Source of the DNA: Pseudomonadota bacterium
Lineage (GTDB): Bacteria; Pseudomonadota; Alphaproteobacteria; Sphingomonadales; Sphingomonadaceae
Length of the DNA stretch: 64,000 bases
Reading direction: 5' to 3'
NCBI GenBank assembly: GCA_029779535.1
Contig: JAKPAG010000107.1
Location: 1 to 64,000, forward strand
Part shown: piece after piece, positions 60,529 to 64,000 of the stretch
Numbering within the stretch: position 1 is the first letter of the stretch
How the letters are laid out: each line of letters opens with the position of its first letter
Notes under the pieces: generated by a model
The model's database searches: none
Seen by the model: the letters and a program-made list of their open reading frames with translations, nothing else
Told to the model about the DNA's origin: nothing
Program-made: the position numbers and the translations under genes

Positions 60529-61572
60529 ATGAACGACTTGCAGATTTTCCCGGTCATCCTGTGCGGCGGCAGCGGCACACGGCTGTGGCCGCGCAGCCGC
60601 GCGGCCAAGCCCAAGCCGTTCCTGCCGCTGCTTGGCGACAGCACCCTGTTCGAGGCGACCCTGGCGCGCTGCGACCGGGCGGCGGGTTTTGCCGCGCCCG
60701 TGGTGGTCACCGGCGCGGCCCATGTCGCCCATATCGAGGCGCAGTTGCACGATCCCGCCGGCGCGCAGGTGATCGTCGAACCATCGGCCCGCAACACCGC
60801 CGCCGCGATTGCGCTGGCGGCGCTGCGCCTGCCGGAAGACGCCGTGATGCTGGTCTGCCCCAGTGATCACCACATTGCCGATACGGCTGCCTTCCGCCGC
60901 GCCGCCCTGGCCGCGGCCGATCTTGCCGCGCAGGGCTGGCTGGTGTCGATCGGGATCGAGGCGCAAAGCCCGGAAACCGGGTTCGGCTATCTCCAGCGGG
61001 GCGAGCCGGTCGGCCCGCACGGCTTCCGCACCGCGCGCTTCGTGGAAAAGCCCGATCTTGAGCGCGCCCGGCAATTCATCGCCTCGGGCGACTATGCCTG
61101 GAACGGCGGGATCTTTGCCTTCGGGGTCGGCACTTTCCTGCGCGAACTGGAAGCCCATGCGCCCGCGATCCTGGCCGCCGCGCGCGCCGCGGTGGCGGCC
61201 GGGCACGGCGAAGGCCACCTGTTCTTCCCCGGCGCGGACGAATTTGCCGCGGCGCCGTCGATCTCGGTCGACTATGCGGTGATGGAGCCGACCGCGCACA
61301 AGGCAATGGTCCCGGCCGACATGGGCTGGTCCGACATCGGCAGCTGGGATGCGCTTCACGCGGCGGTGGACCGCGACGCCGATGGCAACAGCCCGCGCGG
61401 CGCGGTCGAGCTGGTCGATTGCCGCAACGTGCTGGTTGATAGCGACGGGCCGCGCGTGTCGGTGATCGGGCTGAGCGACGTGGTGATCGTGATCGACGGC
61501 AACGATGTGCTGGTCACCAGCCACGCCGGAGCGCAGAAGGTCGGCAAGCTGCAAGGCGCCGCCAACCAGTGA
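60529..61572 (+). CDS. Mannose-1-phosphate guanylyltransferase
   Basis: A 347-residue nucleotidyltransferase forming GDP-mannose from mannose-1-phosphate and GTP. The pyrophosphorylase signature CGGSGTRLWPRSR with KPK (about 11-30), the PSARNTAAAI segment, CPSDHHI, FVEKPD and YAWNGGIFAF are all present. It is the single-domain form without a C-terminal isomerase; the isomerase is the next gene. ATG 60529 with GAGGG upstream; a TTG three codons before is less likely. GDP-mannose feeds exopolysaccharide and cell-surface glycan synthesis. Confidence 0.92.
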   Translation: MNDLQIFPVILCGGSGTRLWPRSRAAKPKPFLPLLGDSTLFEATLARCDRAAGFAAPVVVTGAAHVAHIEAQLHDPAGAQVIVEPSARNTAAAIALAALRLPEDAVMLVCPSDHHIADTAAFRRAALAAADLAAQGWLVSIGIEAQSPETGFGYLQRGEPVGPHGFRTARFVEKPDLERARQFIASGDYAWNGGIFAFGVGTFLRELEAHAPAILAAARAAVAAGHGEGHLFFPGADEFAAAPSISVDYAVMEPTAHKAMVPADMGWSDIGSWDALHAAVDRDADGNSPRGAVELVDCRNVLVDSDGPRVSVIGLSDVVIVIDGNDVLVTSHAGAQKVGKLQGAANQ

Positions 61573-62360
61573 GCGCCCGGTTGCCGATCCGCCTGGTCGA
61601 ACGGCCGTGGGGGCGCACCAGCCTGCCCGCGCCGTTCGTGGTCCCGGCGGGACAGCGCATCGGCGAAGTCTGGTTCGAGCCGCAGCCGCTGCTGGACGGA
61701 CTTTTGGTCAAATACATCTTCACCAGCGAGGCGTTGTCGGTCCAGGTTCACCCTTCGAATGACCAGGCCCCGGCCGGCCAGCGCGGCAAGGAGGAATGCT
61801 GGCTGGTGCTGGACGCCGAGCCGGGCGCGCGGCTGGGGATCGGGTTCGACCGGGCGCATTCGGCCGAGGCGCTGCGCGCCGCCGCGCGCGATGGCAGCAT
61901 CGAACAGCTGCTGACCTGGCATCCGGTCCAGCCGGGCGATTTCTTCTATATCCCGGCGGGCACGGTCCACGCGATCGGGGCCGGGGTGGCGCTGATCGAA
62001 GTGCAGCAGAACAGCGACATCACCTATCGCCTCTACGATTACGGCCGTCCGCGCGAGTTGCATCTGGAAGCCGGCATGGCCGTGGCGCGCAGCCAGCCCT
62101 ATCCGCCGGCACTGCACCGGCAGGTGCCCGGCAGCGGCCATGCCGTGCTGGTCGATGGTCCGCTGTTCCGGCTTGACCGGCTGGACGGCCCGCCCGACGC
62201 CGCCACCCGCGCGCGGTTCGATGGCCCGGTGCTGGCGATCCCGCTGGACGGCGCGGTGCGAATCGCGGGCGAACCGATCCTGCCGGGCCAGTGCGGACAG
62301 GCCGCCAGCCTGGATGCGGTGGACCTGTCGGGCCGCTGCCTGATCGCGCAGGGCTGCTAG
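61569..62360 (+). CDS. manA: Mannose-6-phosphate isomerase, class I
   Basis: A 263-residue cupin-type phosphomannose isomerase converting fructose-6-P and mannose-6-P. Metal ligands lie in [15 protein letters not shown] and GTVHAIGAG. Shorter than the enterobacterial enzyme, as usual in alphaproteobacteria. It starts with GTG at 61569, overlapping the guanylyltransferase stop as GTGA, so the two GDP-mannose precursor enzymes are made together. A phosphomannomutase is not in the window. Its stop overlaps the convergent mnmA stop by 4 bp (CTAG). Confidence 0.9.
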   Translation: MSARLPIRLVERPWGRTSLPAPFVVPAGQRIGEVWFEPQPLLDGLLVKYIFTSEALSVQVHPSNDQAPAGQRGKEECWLVLDAEPGARLGIGFDRAHSAEALRAAARDGSIEQLLTWHPVQPGDFFYIPAGTVHAIGAGVALIEVQQNSDITYRLYDYGRPRELHLEAGMAVARSQPYPPALHRQVPGSGHAVLVDGPLFRLDRLDGPPDAATRARFDGPVLAIPLDGAVRIAGEPILPGQCGQAASLDAVDLSGRCLIAQGC

Positions 62361-63517
62361 GCGGCGACTGCCGCCGCGACCGGTTCGGTTTCCTCGATCC
62401 AGCCGCCGCCGACCACGCGGTCCCCGCTGTAAAGCACCGCCGCCTGGCCCGGCGCGACGCCGAATTCGGGCGCGGCGAAGCGGATCGTCACGCTGCGGCC
62501 TTCGCCCAGTTCGCCTTCCAGCGTGACCGGCACGGGCCTTGCCAGCGAACGGACCTTGGCCAGCAGCGGTCCGCCGGGCAGCGGGCCGATGCGGTTCGTC
62601 TCGCCGATCCGGGCCGCGCCCACCGCCAGCAGGCGGCGCGGGCCGACCAGCACGCGGTGCTGCGCGGCGTCGATCCCGGTGACGTAGAGCGGCTCGGCCT
62701 GGCCGCCGATCTCCAGCCCGCGGCGCTGGCCGACGGTGTAATGGATGATGCCCTTGTGTGCGCCCAGCACCGCGCCGGTTTCGGCGTGGACGATCTCGCC
62801 CCCCAGTTCCGCTTCCGGCCGGACCGCGCGGACGACCTTGGCATAGTCGCCATCGGGGACGAAGCAGATGTCCTGGCTGTCAGGCTTGGCGGCGACGCGC
62901 AGCCCCTCGGCCTCGGCAATCCGGCGCACTTCGCTTTTCGGCAGGCCGCCCAGCGGGAAGCGCAGGAAATCGAGCTGCGCCTCGGTCGTGGCGTAAAGGA
63001 AATAGGACTGGTCGCGGGCGGGATCGGCGGCGCGGTGCAGTTCCGGCCCGGTCGGGCCGATCGCGCGGCGCACGTAATGCCCCGTCGCCAGGCAGTCGGC
63101 ACCCAGCTCACGCGCCATGGTCATAAGGTCGGTGAATTTCGGCCCCATGTTGCAGCGGATGCAGGGAATGGGCGTGCGGCCGTTAAGGTAATCGTCGGCG
63201 AAACGCTCGACCACTTCCTCACGGAAAGCGCTTTCGTGGTCGAACACGTAATGGGCGATTCCCAGTCGGTCGGCCACGGCGCGGGCATCGCGGATGTCGT
63301 CGCCCGCGCAGCACGCGCCCTTGCGCCCCGTGGCGGCGCCGTAATCGTAAAGTTGCAGCGTCACCCCGATCACTTCGGCGCCGCTGCGCGCGGCCAGCGC
63401 GGCCACGACCGAGCTGTCGACGCCGCCCGACATGGCGACGACGATGCGCTTGCCGGCCAGCGGCTCGGCCAGCTGGAACAGCTCTGCAGCAGGGGAAGTG
63501 GCGGGATTCTGGGGCAT
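62357..63517 (-). CDS. mnmA: tRNA-specific 2-thiouridylase
   Basis: A 386-residue enzyme that thiolates U34 of tRNA for Lys, Glu and Gln. The N-type ATP pyrophosphatase P-loop SGGVDSS is at about 30-36, the first catalytic Cys in [14 protein letters not shown], and the second in [30 protein letters not shown] starts the central domain and a beta-barrel ends the protein. The sulfur donor would come from a cysteine desulfurase relay. Start ATG at 63517. It is divergent from a small hypothetical gene that precedes sciP. Confidence 0.94.
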   Translation of the reverse strand: MPQNPATSPAAELFQLAEPLAGKRIVVAMSGGVDSSVVAALAARSGAEVIGVTLQLYDYGAATGRKGACCAGDDIRDARAVADRLGIAHYVFDHESAFREEVVERFADDYLNGRTPIPCIRCNMGPKFTDLMTMARELGADCLATGHYVRRAIGPTGPELHRAADPARDQSYFLYATTEAQLDFLRFPLGGLPKSEVRRIAEAEGLRVAAKPDSQDICFVPDGDYAKVVRAVRPEAELGGEIVHAETGAVLGAHKGIIHYTVGQRRGLEIGGQAEPLYVTGIDAAQHRVLVGPRRLLAVGAARIGETNRIGPLPGGPLLAKVRSLARPVPVTLEGELGEGRSVTIRFAAPEFGVAPGQAAVLYSGDRVVGGGWIEETEPVAAAVAA

Positions 63518-63579
63518 GGCGGCGCCCCCTTACACCTCCCGGGGCGGGCGGGGCAATTCATTAGGCAATCTCAACACAA

Positions 63580-63598
63580 GGTAAACCGCCGCTTTACC
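63580..63598. promoter_or_regulatory. Inverted repeat GGTAAA-N7-TTTACC in the mnmA/sciP-side promoter region
   Basis: Perfect 6-bp arms with a 7-nt centre, 35 nt before the hypothetical gene that leads into sciP and 63 nt before mnmA. The 7-nt spacing recalls CtrA sites (TTAA-N7-TTAA) but the half-sites differ, so binding by a cell-cycle regulator is only a suggestion. Confidence 0.3.
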
Positions 63599-63632
63599 TG
63601 ATCTTGACCAAGCCGGGGCTACAAGCCTGCTC

Positions 63633-63953
63633 ATGGAGATCGGAAGCCAGCTTATTGCCAGCCTGCGGGACCGGCTTGGAAGTGGCGGCAGCGCGTGCGT
63701 TGCCGACCAGTTCGACTGGGCCGGCCTGCATGCGCGACTCGCCGCGGCCCATGCCGCGCGGCGCGCGCTGCGGGACGGGGGCACGGCAGGCGTGCTGCTT
63801 TCGGGCTCCTTCGCGGATTGGTCCAGGGTCGCGGTCCAGTCCGGGGATTATGCCTCACACGGCATTAACCCTATGAGTTCAGCAGATGGAAAAATCCCCG
63901 CGGGCATTGGATGCGGCAGCGCCGGTCAACCCGTTGCCGGCGGTCGAGGATAA
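63633..63953 (+). CDS. Hypothetical protein upstream of sciP
   Basis: A 106-residue protein with no family I recognise. The first half (about 1-60) is helical and Ala/Arg-rich (HARLAAAHAARRAL); the second half is Gly/Ser-rich and probably disordered. No signal peptide or membrane helix. Its TAA is two bases before the sciP ATG, so the two are almost certainly co-transcribed and possibly coupled, which hints at a cell-cycle or motility context. A good ribosome binding site is not obvious. Confidence 0.55.
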   Translation: MEIGSQLIASLRDRLGSGGSACVADQFDWAGLHARLAAAHAARRALRDGGTAGVLLSGSFADWSRVAVQSGDYASHGINPMSSADGKIPAGIGCGSAGQPVAGGRG

Positions 63954-63955
63954 AG

Positions 63956-64000
63956 ATGATCGAGAACCAGAAGATCCGACCCGCGATGGTAATCGGCCCG
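63956..64000 (+). CDS. sciP: CtrA inhibitor SciP (DUF1153), 5' end only
   Basis: Only the first 15 codons are inside the window: MIENQKIRPAMVIGP. This matches the strongly conserved N-terminus that I recall for alphaproteobacterial SciP/DUF1153 proteins, small helix-turn-helix factors that bind CtrA and block transcription of CtrA-activated promoters in G1. The gene continues past the right edge. Placement after a short co-oriented gene suggests a two-gene unit. Confidence is limited by the short visible part. Confidence 0.7.
   Translation, partial: MIENQKIRPAMVIGP

Noticed and set aside
63580..63598. CtrA binding site
   Set aside because: The half-sites are GGTAAA/TTTACC, not TTAA-N7-TTAA. 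Only a generic inverted repeat can be claimed.

Overview
The window looks like a chromosomal segment of a high-GC alphaproteobacterium of the order Sphingomonadales (Novosphingobium/Sphingomonas-like). The pointers are a TonB receptor locus with a linked flavin halogenase, a NodT-type efflux lipoprotein, a large NAD-dependent glutamate dehydrogenase, and, at the right edge, the first 15 codons of a SciP-type CtrA inhibitor. No rRNA, tRNA, CRISPR array or intact mobile element was seen. All functions are read from sequence motifs and remembered families; no database search was run.

Left part (1-13833). After a gene-free edge with possible mobile-element scars comes a leftward five-gene, translationally coupled operon: SDR, sulfotransferase, unknown protein, TIM-barrel isomerase and Gfo/Idh oxidoreductase. 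It is divergent from a TetR gene, and a near-perfect palindrome covers the promoter between them. Next is a tripartite drug-efflux operon (outer-membrane NodT, HlyD adaptor, 14-TM MFS pump) with its own divergent TetR and two matching operator repeats. An alpha-glucan uptake and degradation locus follows: an SLC45-like sugar transporter and a LacI regulator on the minus strand, then, after an intervening pair of acyl-CoA dehydrogenases, TonB receptor, tryptophan-halogenase-like protein, GH13 amylase, GH13 alpha-glucosidase and GH97 alpha-glucosidase (16468-26328). The transporter and the receptor share an operator of 13/14 identity, each followed by a GC hairpin.

Middle (26455-38010). A 2-hydroxyacid/2-oxoacid module (IlvX-like ThDP enzyme, FMN-dependent L-2-hydroxyacid dehydrogenase, GlcD-type FAD dehydrogenase) is linked to a small two-cysteine ArsR regulator. 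Divergent from that regulator runs a six-gene CoA-thioester operon: 17beta-HSD4-like SDR, acyl-CoA dehydrogenase, CaiB CoA-transferase, thiolase, methylsuccinyl-CoA dehydrogenase-like enzyme and a MaoC/FAS1-type hydratase. It may oxidise branched or dicarboxylic acyl-CoAs.

Right part (38044-64000). Mostly core genes: TSUP permease, thrS, PhoD phosphatase, an alpha/beta hydrolase-TPR-LLM oxidoreductase run, NAD-glutamate dehydrogenase, ileS-lspA-DUF3035 lipoprotein, fabI, YihY, DnaJ-like protein, pdxH, a CDF metal exporter, a beta-lactamase-fold lipoprotein, GDP-mannose precursor genes (mannose-1-P guanylyltransferase, manA), mnmA and the start of sciP. Two almost identical 158-bp three-hairpin repeats bracket pdxH and the CDF gene. 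They are the most striking non-coding feature of the window.
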